From: Dryococelus australis | Lineage: Eukaryota > Arthropoda > Insecta > Phasmatodea > Phasmatidae | DNA: 64,000 nt | NCBI GenBank assembly: GCA_029891345.1 | Contig: CM057009.1 | Location: forward strand, 285,582,966 to 285,646,965 | Direction of reading: 5' to 3' | Shown here: piece after piece, positions 32,734 through 44,945 of the stretch | How positions within the stretch are numbered: position 1 is the first letter of the stretch | Layout: every line of letters begins with the position of its first letter | Translations under genes and position numbers: made by a program | The notes under the pieces: generated by a model | What the model was told of the DNA's origin: nothing | The model's database searches: none | The model's input: the letters and a program-made list of their open reading frames with translations, nothing else

Positions 32734-33325
32734 AGGGCCACTCCTTTCGTAAATATGGTAATAAAAAAGAAACAGAATAACTTTATATGCAATGTGAAGG
32801 GATGGTGTTGTGTTTATTTATTTGTTTATTATTTATTTATTTCAAGGATAAATTATTTTTTGTACCACCAAGGAGATTATGTAATATTGTTATAAAATTG
32901 TCAAATGTTGTCTGTTTAGCGCAAGTAAAGTGCTTACCAACCCTGAAATAGTATGTGTTTTAATCTCCACCATACTCTCATTTAAATCAAAAAGGTAGTA
33001 TATTTAATGTTAAAGTTAATTATAAAAAACTTACATCGTCAAAGAGTTAATCAAACAAAGAGGGTTTTGAAGTTAAAGAAAATGTATTCTTCACACACAT
33101 GCATTGTGCGCCACTTTAATATTATTTGTAACAAAGTAGGCAATCTTAATCTTGCAGGGCTCGGCCGTATGTCGCTTCTTTGTTCTATTTGTGGGCTTCC
33201 ATATGGTTAATTCGGAAAACCATAACCATTTTCCTCTGGGCCCTTTTTGGGGGCAGTAAAGTGAGTTTTGAAAAGTTAATATTACTTTTAGGTAAGTATC
33301 TTTGCAGACATAGTTTGTCAGAATA
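32734..33325 (+). repeat. 0.6-kb direct repeat, copy 2
   Basis: Partner of 19546-20150, same orientation, about 13.2 kb away. It ends within about 90 bp of the start of element C. Differences include indels in the TTTATTTATT-rich segment and many transitions. Confidence 0.7.
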
Positions 33326-33412
33326 AGGGGGCACACTACAGATATCACTCCAGCCACTCATGTAATTTTTAGCCACAAATCAAAACACCAATACTGCACT
33401 AGGTTAAGCCAC

Positions 33413-35800
33413 AGTGATGGTTTGCATACGTGACCTAGAAACAGTAACCACAGCAGTTGTTACCTCGGACATTAGGGAAGATGCTATCCTTGGTGTACCG
33501 TGGCTTGCTGAACAAAATACCATAGTTGACTCTTCAGTATGTCCCATCCATTTCAGCCTGAAAGAGCAACGCACAGTATATAACATTGACTGGTGACCAG
33601 CCGATACAGTACCAGCTGTTTCACAAGGTGACTTTGACAACAAAATACCACCCGAACACCAGGCAGCTTTTCAGAAGCTCCTTGATGAGCACCTAGACGT
33701 GTTTGCAGTGCATGACACCCTTCATCGATTCACAGTAGCTGAGCATGTCATATTGCTAGTGCAAGACTAGCATATATACACTTCACCACATAGTTATTTA
33801 ACACACCAAGCGCGAATTATTAAACAACAAAATCAAGAAATGTTGAATGATGGTGTTTTTGATCCAAGAAACAGTGACATCAATTCCGCAATAACACTGG
33901 CACCTAAAAAAGACAGCATGTGGCGATTTTGTGTAAACTTTCGGCGAGTGAACCAAGTGACACGTAGTGCATTACCGCGATACATCACCATCAAATATAC
34001 GCTCATCTCCCTAGTGCAAGCCAAGGTCATATCATCCCTTGACCTTACGAGTGGCTATTGGCACCTGCACGTCAAGTTTGAATGCCATGGCAAGACAGCT
34101 TTCATGGCCCCCAATGGTAAGCATTATCTGCTCTGCACCATGCCATTTGAACTGAGTGTGCACCGGCCACCCTCCAGGCGATGATAGTAAGTGTGTTGGA
34201 TGGCCTCATCGGCGAATCCACACTCGCTTACCTGGATGATGTGGTGATATAGTAATCAAGTTGGGAGGAGCGCTTACACCACCTGTCATTTGTGCTCGAG
34301 AGGTTGACCATCAACGGCCTCACATGCGCAACTGCAAAATGCCACCTCTGAAAGATCACTATCGACTTCCTGGGGCATGTTGTTGACGAAGAAGGCAACA
34401 AACCGAGCCCTGAACAACTGCGGTTGATTGACAAGTACCCACCATCGCATGCGCACTAGCAGCTCAGGAAGATCTTTGTGCTAATAAACTGGTCCAGGAG
34501 CACATCCAGGACTTTGCCATCATCACCGCACCACTCACCGACCTGCTGTCAACCCAGCAGCAGTTTCAATGGACAACCTTGCTGACGACGGTGCTTTTCA
34601 GCAAATAAAGTCACGTTTCCGAGTGTGCCCGACCTTGGCGAGTTATGATGCCACAACACACCTTTCCCTGTACACCAATGCTAGTCAAGAAGAACTCTGT
34701 GCAGTGCTCTACCAGTGCAGTGACAATGGCAAACGTCACGTCATTTTGACTTTGCTAGTGCCAAGTTTGGACCAACTGAGCAAAGGTACGACGTCAACGA
34801 ACGTGAATGCTTTGCCGTGGTATAGTCCATCAAGAAGTGCAGCGCCTACTTTAGTACCAGTGCTTCATGTTTCCCACTGACAACCACTGCTTAGTCTGGC
34901 TCCACATCATGCGTGAGGCACGCAGCATGATGACCTGGTAGGAATCGCTTCTTCAAGCTTACGACTTCATGGTGGAGCATATCCCAGGCGGCACAAACCA
35001 GCTAGCAGATGCATAGTCTAGGTCAACTTGCGCCAAAATTGTAGTGCATGACGATGCAGAGTGGGAGGAGTTATTACCACCAACAATGCAGGAACCACTG
35101 AGCGAGGTAAGCCTTCACCAGATCAGTGTCACTAACAATCACCTCACTGTACGTGATCTATACAATGATGTTGGGCAAGCGTGGCTTTAGTACGGGCTCA
35201 CTCGCGAGCAGAAAGACCATTGTGCCCAGCAAGCTGTTGAGTGTTAGCACTTAATAGAAGGTCTTTTTAGAGACATATTCACCTAGTAACCATGATGTGT
35301 GGAGACTCTTTCTTTCCCCCAGTGTTAGAGATCATGTACTGTGACATGCGTGACAGCAAATTTAGCAGAACACTCGATTATGGCCCAAACAATTTGCAAC
35401 GTGCGTGTAAATTTTTCAGGCCCAGACTTACGAAGTACGCACGCAGATATGTGCAACAGTGTGTTAAGTGTAACCAATTCATATCACGTCAGTTGAAGGG
35501 GTACAACAACTGCAGCCCCGACTGCCCACTAAGCCCTTCGAGACTGTGTCCTTCAACCTAATGGGGATCTACCTCAGGTCCTCATGGGGGAATAGGTTCA
35601 TTGTGGTGGTCACCGATAATTTCTCCAAGTAGGTCGAGGCATAGCCTGTCAGTAGTGAACGAGCCACTAGTGTTGTCTAGGTCCTGCAGATAGCCTTCTT
35701 TCCCAGGTAGGGATATCTGTAGAACCTGCATATTGATAATGGCACACAATTCACCAGTAGGAAGTGATGCAAATTGTGTACCCGTTGGGGAGTGCGACAC
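33413..35800 (+). pseudogene. Gypsy element C: protease, RT, RNase H and integrase (left part)
   Basis: Plus-strand pol remnant. Protease tail at 33413-33596 (AILGVPWLAEQNT). RT follows, with ITLAPKKDSMWRFCVNFRRVNQ (about 33889-33955), ISSLDLTSGYWHLHV with catalytic Asp (about 34030) and AYLDDVVI with the YxDD pair intact (about 34226). RNase H (from 34569) has YTNASQEELCAVL, where the first catalytic Asp is Asn. Integrase zinc head has RRYVQQCVKCNQF near 35445. The core begins with NLMGIYLRSSWG, continues VVVTDNFSK, and reaches HIDNGTQFTSRK with the second catalytic Asp near 35740. Stops near 33597, 33768, 34252, 34918, 35017 and 35628 break it. The core is then cut by a solo LTR at 35803. 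Confidence 0.8.
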
Positions 35801-35802
35801 CT

Positions 35803-36382
35803 TGTAGTTCTCCCTTCCTACTTCTATGTCCTCTCCTCAATTTCTACTGATCACTACTTCATTTGTTTCCTACTCACAGTATCTCTGGTTAGCTAGGGGC
35901 CTATGTGAGGGGTAGCTTTCTAAAGAGGGTTATTCAATAAGAGAGGGATTACTACAATACACATTTATTACATTACTCAAACTCTGAACAAAATATTACA
36001 TTAATTACATTACAACAAGGAACACAAATACTTTTCGTTTACTTGGGAATGACAAGGTAATTACGAGAATATTAAGAATATTACCACGCAGCTACTCCTA
36101 TCCTTTCCAACACTCAGCTAGTAATTAGCGGGACCTCGAGATCAGGGATGACACCCTACTGCTTGGCCAGAATTATGTCAGAAGTGTAGAATGCTCCTTC
36201 AGACCCTGGACTTCTGCTTCGTGCCGCTCCGGCACTGACGTCGTCACAGATCACTCACTCGCTGCCGTCTGGGGGCTCGACGCTCTGAGTATTTATACTC
36301 TGGTGGCAGTGGGTCAGCCTGAGTTTGTTATCCAAACAGGGGGGGGGGGGGGGGGGCTCTTAAGAATTTTATAGTCTGTACA
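35803..36382 (-). repeat. Solo LTR, 580 bp, with ACCT duplication
   Basis: The block starts TGTAGTTCTC and ends CTGTACA, and is flanked by ACCT at 35799-35802 and 36383-36386, the 4-bp duplication usual for Gypsy. It interrupts the integrase core of element C, whose coding sequence resumes at about 36400. On the minus strand a TATA box (GAGTATAAATACTC) is near 36290 and AATAAA-type signals lie near 35965, giving the U3-R-U5 order and therefore the orientation. An 18-base G run is at 36339-36356. No internal sequence remains, so it formed by LTR-LTR recombination after insertion. Confidence 0.85.
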
Positions 36383-36386
36383 ACCT

Positions 36387-37330
36387 TAACTCGTCGTGTG
36401 CAGCCCCCTGGAGCCTGCCACAACTTGAAGATGACAATCTACCAACCACCTGCCTACCCAATGGAGCTCTGCAATAAGGAGCTCAAGACCCAGCTGCTAG
36501 ATCCATGGGGGCGACCAGCACACCACCTAGGTCAACCATCTGCTTGCCGCTCTTCACCCTACGTCGCGTCAATGCTGCCACCGGCACACCACCTGCAGAC
36601 GTCCTGCTGGGCCATAATCTCCCCCTGCCAGGTGAGATTTATTGCCAGCGAGCAGAAGACAGTGGTGTCCTAGTCAGCAGTAATGCTCAACGTGAGCAAC
36701 ATGAGAGGGAACACCAAGAGGTACACTCTCACCAGGGAGGTTACATCGCGCTGTGGCTGCCGACCACAACGCGACCACCACCTCGACTACGACCCTGTCA
36801 GCAGATACTTTTGTGTGGGCTAAGTGGTGAAGTGGAGCGGGCCGCACGCGATTGTGTGAGACATCGCACCCACCATCTACCTGGTCCGGCTTTGCAGAGA
36901 GACTGTCAAAGTGCACTGGGATGACCTGCGCTTAACACCGGGTGATGATGACGCTGCACTAGGTGTCCTATGATGCTGATCACCCACACAGGAGGTAGGT
37001 GCATCAGTATCTCCCTTGGAGGAGCATCGACAAGGGCCCGCGTGTCCAACGATGCCTGGCGTCAAGACGCCCATTGGAAATCGCTGAGGCAGAAGCCCCA
37101 TCATCGTGGATGGCACTGCACCACCTGGCATCACAGTTTCTGTGCCAATGCAATCTCAGGCATTCCACCAGCATGAGCAAGAAGCACATAGCCTGCCCGT
37201 GTCACGACGTCTGACATCACAGTGCCCACCTTGACGGGGTCCTCAAACCCCCACACCTCGACCGCTACGGGTGACACCCCAGGACCTTCTGCTGTTCTGG
37301 TTTACAGACCTTGTTCTCTCAGTGTGGATT
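36387..37330 (+). pseudogene. Gypsy element C: integrase (right part) and tail
   Basis: This is the continuation of the integrase core after the solo LTR, with TIYQPPAYPMELCNKELKTQL at about 36430-36492 in the position of the third catalytic Glu region (one residue less is quoted in findings). The rest to about 37.3 kb is GC-rich and broken, with Pro-rich frames and no clear chromodomain. It ends about 40 bp before the LTR at 37367. Confidence 0.65.
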
Positions 37331-37366
37331 GAACCCTCCACATGGTCAGAGCGACTGATATAAAAG

Positions 37367-37817
37367 TGTGACAGGCCTCCGAGCTGGGAATTATTGAATG
37401 AATGATTGGCTGAATTTCAGTGATAGGCGACGAACAGCATTACCAGCAAAAGGGAAATCTGTGCCTGCGGGTATCTAGCAGTGAAGAATGTGGGTGGCAG
37501 GCTGGACTATTAGACTGGATGCATGAGTGAAACACATTACAGATGTTGGCAACAGACAGACTGAAAGTGTGTTAATAATGAATATAAGTTTATTTACTAT
37601 AACTAAACAGTGACATTTAGAAGGATGTTAAGTGGAGTACAAATATACATTAAATATTGTGCTCATTGAGAAATATAAGAGTATTAGTGGAGATGGATAG
37701 ATTAATGCTATAAATAATAACTTTGTGAATAAACTAAAATCAAATTTAGTTCTTTTATTTTTATTAAGACCTCCGTCCATCACAAACTCAGATACGCCCC
37801 TCAGGCATCTTGTAATA
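37367..37817 (+). repeat. Element C: 3' LTR
   Basis: Starts TGTGACAGGCCTCCGAGC, has AATAAAC near 37729, and ends GGCATCTTGTAATA, where the copy at 48598 ends TTGTAACA, so the original end was CA. It matches 48306-48598 at both ends: the start GGCCTCCGAGC, and the last 160 bp from TTAAATATTGTGCTCA to the end. Its position directly after pol supports a 3' LTR. No 5' LTR of this family is visible upstream of 33.4 kb. Confidence 0.75.
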
Positions 37818-39400
37818 ATTGTTAATAAGTGGAAAATTTAGTGTAAAAGGAATGGTTATGGCTAAATAAAATGAGGCAGCTTATGCAAACATTACCTGGA
37901 GCAGACAACAATTGTTAAAAAAGGAAAAAGTTTGGGAGAAGAAAAATAAACAATCAATGATAATTTACTGCTTTTATACACAGCGCCGAAACCAATTGTT
38001 AACAAGTTGAAAAATAATTAAATAAAGTTATTTTAAAAACAGCTGAAGAATTTAGAATACCCAGGGGCCGAAATTGATTGTTCTAAAAGGGGGCTGGGTT
38101 TACTGGAAAAGAAAAGTCTTATAATACTCAGCGTTGGAACCATAAGTTAAAATCTGAAGTAAATAAAGCGTAAAATTTAAAATAAAGGGAAAGAAAGATA
38201 ATAATTAATAATAATTAAATTTTGACGAACATATCAAACTGTCATAAACAAAAGAAAGAGGCTGCCTCCACCACAGAGCAGTTCAAAAGGGCCATCCTGA
38301 AGCCCTTCTTAACATATACTTTTTAACTTCAACAAAAGTATTATCTATTATACTTCTCTCAAAATAACCAAACAAAATACTAGTTAAAAAAAAATATATA
38401 TATATCCAGAACCAGAGAGGGAAACACAATAAAAAAAAAGGGGGTTTAACATTTGCTTTACACTGTGAAATGAAGGGGAAGGGGGGGGGATCGTGCTTTG
38501 CAGTTAGGTGCTGCAGAGAAATAACCAGGTGTGTTGCAAACCCCAATCCCTTAATTATCTACCAATTCATTTGACCCTTACTTATACTCTTACTCATGAG
38601 TGTAGGAGACTCTAGAGATGTAATTTTACCAAATAAAAATAAAATGGTAAACTAGTTAAAAAAAAAAAAAAAATCCACTCTGGTTAAAGAAATAAACTGA
38701 GTTTATATTCAATGGGTAGAATTATGATAACATCTGTATGAAATTAATTCAACAACAGACTAAATCATTGCAAAGAATTATCTTTCGTAAATAACGGTTA
38801 TTAAACTCTGAAAGAATTAAATCACAATAACATGAATAAAATAATAAATAGCAATTCACAGAGTGAGTAAGTAATAAAAAAATTTATATTAAGTGAATAC
38901 AACAAAATTTGCATCTTGGATAAATACTTTTCCCAAAGGAGATCTTGCATTTGTTTAAATTGTGATGGAATTCATTTCACACAATTTTATTTAGAATAAC
39001 TTTCTAATGCAAATTAATTATTAGATTACAGGAAACAACAAATCTCTTTAAAAAGTGAAAATGAATAAATTAGAAATTTATTTCATTGTAACCATATAGA
39101 ACAATTAAAATAAAATTTAGTTGTGACTCAAAGGTCTCGTTAAATGAACTGAGACGTGTCTTGGAGTTTCAGAACACCAATAAACAACAACCGGGAATAC
39201 TACGTCAACACTCAGTTTATTTTGAAGGGATATCTGCATCAGAGGTAGTAAGTTCAAATATCAGAGAAGACTTCATTGTAAAAATTAGTAAGTTTCTTTG
39301 AACCTAAGCCAGACTTAGCTTTTCTCATATACTAATCTAGATTTACTTTACACTTCAAAAGAAAAATAATATATGATTGGCCTGAAAAAAAAAAACACCA
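37818..39400. other. AT-rich stretch with weak internal repetition
   Basis: The sequence is AT-rich with no coding similarity. Loosely repeated words (GCCGAAACCAATTGTTAACA near 37983, GGCCGAAATTGATTGTT near 38066, and variants near 37895) recur at intervals of about 80-90 bp, suggesting an old tandem or LTR-like sequence. It contains A-runs at 38657-38673 and 39385-39396, and TA repeats near 38394-38404. Not assigned. Confidence 0.4.
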
Positions 39401-39660
39401 AGGGCCATATGCAGAGAATAATCTAGTCGCCACTAACACTAGAAACAGGGGGAAATCGTCACTAGATGGCTGGTTTCGTATTTCCAGTCACATTTAGTAT
39501 TAGTCATCCTTGTTTATAAAGTGTCGAAAAGGGCTATATGCAGAGAAGTATCTAGTCACCACCAGTACTATAGCTGAAGTGAAATCGGCACTAGGTTACT
39601 CGTGTGGATGCTCGGATACTTTAAGTTTTAGTTGCTCTTATTTTTAATTGGAGAATTCTA
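39401..39660. repeat. Two diverged ~129-bp direct repeats
   Basis: Units begin at 39401 (AGGGCCATATGCAGAGAATA) and 39530 (AGGGCTATATGCAGAGAAGT). Both continue with TCTAGTCRCCAC and a GAAATCGKCACTAG word. The block resembles the terminal region of a MITE-like element. A weak inverted partner may lie near 42395-42435. Confidence 0.5.
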
Positions 39661-39969
39661 GTCGCCTAAGGACCTCTCTAAATTACCATCTAGTGGAGAT
39701 TTTCTGCAAAATGGCGGTAACAAGATCCGTATTTGACCAAGATTTAAAGTTTTTAATGTGTATGGGGCTGTATATTCACACGTTCTTGTTAAGAGAATGT
39801 GTTTGTGGAACTGGAACACTAAATATACAATTATATTGTAATTTTTCATCTATATTCGTTTCCCAAAAAATAACATGTTGATTCATATGCAACAGTAATG
39901 AACACATTACCATCACTAGATAGCGCTAAAGTTAATAAATTTTATTTATTACTACTGGTTTTTAGTTGT

Positions 39970-40990
39970 TCTTGTATGTAAGTGTGATGCCGTTGGGTGA
40001 GACACGAGATAAACGATGACACAAATTACTTATTGATGATGGGAGCCAGCGATGCTTCCCAATCACTGCACTGTTGATTCTCAGGGATGCTGTGGGTTCT
40101 GTATGTCCGTCTCACCCTTGCGTACTTATTAAAAGATTGGAGCATTATGAGACTTTCTTTTTATTTTACCATTCATACAAATAACTTGCCAAGCAATTTT
40201 ACGATGGTAAACTCAGACGTGTCTAGCTAACTCCGTTTGAGTGCTCCCCAGCTCGCAATTACTCTAGCGCACTCCTATGTGGATGACTTCACAATGGTGT
40301 TTGAAAACACAATCTTCTCATGATAAATCAATACATGAACGTGAACACGTGCTATTATTCGGCATCACTAGTGCGGACTCGTCGGGGCTCTCCCTCCAGC
40401 ACGTGGTTAGTGTGGTGACGACCTATACACATAGCTGGCTAGGACGGAAATAATATCACCGTACAAAATTATAAAAATTACACAAATATCAATGAAACAA
40501 GATGGGGCACGATATGAGTAGTCACAATAAACACGCTCATGTGTGAAAGCAAGCTTAGTGCTTAGATGGCGCGAATGCCGCTGGATAAAGTTTGTAGCAG
40601 GCCACATGGTGCAGGTGAAATTGCAATATTTCTCCAAAAAAATGGAAAATTATGATCAGACAAATTGGTATTTCCTTTGGGAAAATTTTTTCCCTGACGA
40701 TTGAAACATATACAGGTTTGTAGCATGCCTGATGGCGGAAAAAGCAAACATGAAAATGACAGCATGGTCATACATACAAAGCATCAATTTACGTGAAAAT
40801 TACTTGGAACCCGGAACAAAAATACAGAGAACCCTGAAATAAATTATGGCACACATGATATTACACAAGAAAACCCTGAAAACGCATTGATGGCGTAGAT
40901 ACGTACTTAGCGATATCAGACAGCGTGACCATACGTGATGTGGCCATAAAATGATTAAACATGAAAAATACCCTCAAATACATACATAGA
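39970..40990 (-). repeat. Element D-family LTR, inverted copy
   Basis: Reverse-complement match to 13560-14664. Anchors are GATGCTGTGGGTTCTGTATG (40085-40104), GAGTGCTCCCCAGCTCG (about 40240-40256) and CTGGCTAGGACGGAAATAAT (40434-40453). Similarity runs slightly past the LTR end through the primer-site position, so this is the start of an element truncated just inside its internal region, not a clean solo LTR. The two copies face each other across the first ASAP exon. Confidence 0.7.
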
Positions 40991-40999
40991 ATTAAAACC

Positions 41000-43900
41000 C
41001 TTAAAATTGGATGCAGCAATAATACAGAAATTACAATGAAACACCTTTAGTATGGGCGGATGGCGCCTAATTCAAGTTGCGCGGGTGGCATGACGTCTCC
41101 GACATCTTTCCTCCCTTTCTCCTCGTAACCTTCAAAAAGCCGCAAGGGCACAAATTATTATTTAAGCGGAAGCATAATGCTGGGGAAATGTCTGGCTAAC
41201 GTATGCAAAGCAAAGGTTGACTGGTATACTAAAATTAAACTATGGTAATCTACACCAGTGCTCAAAAGTTGTGCGTACGTGACAGCGTCTTACCTGGCCA
41301 GTTCTCCTCGGTGGACTGCCCAGAGGCAAGCGCCGTGCGGACCTACCATGGTTGCCTACGGGGTTCACATAAGCGGAAATGCTATGCACGCAGAGTAAAA
41401 TATTTTATATTGAAAAGTAAAAGGCACTTTAGAAATTAAAATATGAATTGACATTGTACATTTTAATTTGTAATTTCTTGTCTTCTTTTAATGTCTTATG
41501 TTACGGCATTCTAGCCGGAGTAGAACTGTTCCTAATCTCCGCACAGCCCGCAGTTTGAATTTATAACCAAGTATGGTGCAACACTTTCTGAACATACAAA
41601 TATTTAACCTAAAATCACTATGAACCTGGAATAAAAGAAAACATGTTTAACACTTGAAAAATACAATATTCCCATTATGGGAAAGTCCAGTTTAAGGCTA
41701 CTGTGCACACGTGCTTCTTACGTGTCACGTGGTGGTGAGCGCCATCATGGTCTTAACGCTTGCTGGGTGTTAGCCGGTGTCAATTGTAAATCAAAGGTAT
41801 AAGCATTAATTCAAAAATACTAGGAAAGTATATCAAATGTTTACATTTACGAAATAAACTACGTTTCTATAACATAACACATATACGCAAACATAATAAC
41901 ATTTTTCAAAGTATATTTAAAAAAATCCTATATGTATTTTGTTTCTAAACTTCGTTGATTAGTTCAAATAGCAATAACATAACTTATGCGCTGGAGCTAT
42001 GTGTGAACGAAGTATTGCTAATAATTAATTAATACCTTACCTCATATATCCCTTCAAAAAATCTTGTAATAACATTATTTCATAAGCTTTCATTAACATC
42101 ATCATAGAAATTGCATTTTCACGTATATTTATTAGTTGAATGGCAGTATTTATAATTCTACATCCGTTTTCTGTTGATCCCAGCATATAAATTACATTTT
42201 AAAGAGTGTAAGAATAATATGCATATTTCGAGGAACAAACCACTCCATTTCATTTCTTTCGAGAAGAATCAGACATCATAGTTTCTGCGACTTCCTATTG
42301 GCTGAGATCTACTGACGTCATTAATTTCGGGCAAGCTCGTGTATCCTCGTATTTAGTGACCATCCATACTAAACTTCATGAATCCGCACTAGTGCTAAAA
42401 CTAAAACTCTCTGAGCATACGAAATCTAGTGATGCTTGGAATCTCCACTACAGGAAGTGGTAATGGTGCTTCATTTTTAGGCGAGTCTATGCATATGGCC
42501 CTAAATGTTATGAGTCGAAATCTTAATAAAACACAATCGCTAGAGGAAGGCTACCATAACAAGTTTATATCAGAGCCAAGTACCAACCTTTACAAACTAA
42601 ACCACAAATAAAATGAACTCAAAAATATAATAAAACTTTATTCACATTTACTTCTATCGGCTGACTTACTTCTAGCAGTTCCAATCCTTATTGTCTTACC
42701 TTAGTATTAATGTCTTACATGACTCAGTGTTCTATTATCTCTCTTGGCGTCTCGCCCATTAAACTCCTATCACTGCCCTAAAAAAAAGGGCAATTTAAAT
42801 GATTGATCCAGGGCTTTATTCCTGACCTCAGAAAAGAATGTCCCGATCGCTCAAAACAAACCAAAAATACCAACATTTATCACATCATGAAGAAGATTCT
42901 GGGCGTCATCCCCCCAGCCGCATCTTCGACATAGCCTTCTAGATTGCCAATCCTACACCAAAGCTACGTCACACCTGACCTTGTCTTACATCTCTCGTCA
43001 CACCACACCTACTTCGGCCAATCAGCACGCATGACACCCCGCTAGCAACAGCCGGTAAGCGAAAATTCCTTACCAACTTCACTTCCTTCCCCTTAGTGGC
43101 CTACACTATCTCTGCTGCTTTCAGCATGACACTTTCCTCTTACCGCTGGCAGCACCACCATCCTCGCAGCTGCCTTAGCAAAACAAAAATCAGTCTGCGA
43201 TAGCCCTGTAATTTTTGAAGCAAAACATTCTGCATGTAATAAGAAAAACTACATTTCACTTCTGTAAACAGTTATTCTGCAGAAAGAAAGTGAAACCCTG
43301 ACGCTAACCTCAGCTCAGCAGTTCAGAAATAGGAAAAAAAATTGCTAAAGATGACACTGAACGCAGCATCTCTAGAACCTTCTTTTACAAACACAGTTAG
43401 AATTCAATATTCCTGGGAAAAGACAAACCAAAAACCTTTACTCCTCTGAATTAATTTTAAAAAATCTTTAATATATCCAATTCTAACAAATAATATTTAC
43501 TTGTCATAACAAAAAGGAAAGTACCAAAAGATAGAGCATCTGAACAATAAATTATATTAAAACATTTTTAATAGGCAAATTTCAGCTTTGTCACAACTTC
43601 CATCACGTAGTGATTTGTAGACCCTCACAAATTAATTTTGATAAAAATAAATTCAATTATTAACAACAGTAGGTTCACAGGGTGTAGTTTAAAAATTTAA
43701 CATTAAGTGTTACATAAACAATAAAACAATTTTGTTTGACATTATTCACCTTGTTTTTTTTTTTTATTTACAGGTCTGACGGTGAGGGCCTCCAAATCAT
43801 TACTGTCCTCCCTAACATTTAAACTAATCAATCACCTGTCCATTCTTCCACAAAAAGTTATTTTTAATCCATTGATTATTATTCTTTTTTACTTCTTCTC

Positions 43901-44510
43901 CTTGTGTACTGTCAGAGCTAAAGTTTCTTCAAAATTAACTTGTATAACTCACATGGTCTGGATGAGTCTGCCTCTGGGAGATCCTTCTCTTTCACAACAA
44001 TCATAGATTTGCAGTAGGCTTACAAATTCTAGGGTCTCCAAGACTGCATACACCATAGCCGGCTACCGCATGACGAGCTGCTCGTCTTGGTCCCTCGTAG
44101 CGACTGAAACAACAGTAGACAATCATCAAGCATGACAAAACCTTAACAGGGGTACCCTGTTCATTTTCTGACCTAACAACAAAGTACCATAAACCTGCAT
44201 TAATTTGAACGACTGAACAGGTCCAGATAGGTAACAAACATCATTTACATCTTATAGTCTTAAGTAGAAGCAAGGTGCTTGCTGTTCTCTTAAACAAATC
44301 AAATAAAATACACAGTTTTCAAGCAGTAACATTTACGTCAACAACCCACCCAACACTTTAGAGCTAATCCTACCTGAACTCTACTTAATTCTCCAAACTT
44401 CAGAAGGGCAATCCTAACTAGTAGTTCTGCCATCACAAACACACACATAGACAAACAAAAATGAGGGTTTTCTTCTGGGCTGGTTGATTCACTAGCCAGC
44501 ATAAAGACAC
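41000..44510. other. Unassigned intron DNA
   Basis: No domain or RNA gene was recognised. Sub-blocks of moderate GC content (41240-41400 and 42700-43200) stand out from the AT-rich background and may be old LTR pieces. A minus-strand AATAAA (plus CTTTATTCAC near 42636) is compatible with that, but no ends or duplications were found. Confidence 0.4.
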
Positions 44511-44945
44511 TACCAACCTTGAGAAGTTTTTTCACACACACCAAACACCATTATGTAGTAATGAGTCCTTCTTCTCTCAGAAATCAGAACCAACCCCTTG
44601 CCTCTCCAGGTTCAGCCATGCCAGACAAAGAGCTGGAACTAGCCAAGTCAACCATGACTCTGACTACAGTCACAGCAACACAACTACCCGTCTGGAGCCA
44701 TCTTCTGCAAAAAGTAACATGGGTCATGGGGTCAAGCCAAGGAGGTGTCATGTTGTCGTTGCCTCTTCTGTGATGTGGGAGCTCCGACCAGTGTGAGTGC
44801 TCCAAAACCAAGGAAAGCAGTTGGAACACCTCCCATCGATGCTCAACACAGCAGCCTTTCAAAAACTGGTGACATCAAGAGAGGCAGCAATTGGCTGCTT
44901 CAACTCCCTGGTAGAGCAACCATAGCTCCATTTAAACACTTGATA
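44511..44945. other. GC-richer unassigned block
   Basis: About 430 bp of markedly higher GC, with several overlapping short frames on both strands (84 codons plus, 92 codons minus). None carries a recognisable domain. Probably a degraded mobile element. Confidence 0.35.

Noticed and set aside
39401-39660. CRISPR-like spacing of repeats
   Set aside because: Only two diverged 129-bp units and a eukaryotic intron context; not a CRISPR array.
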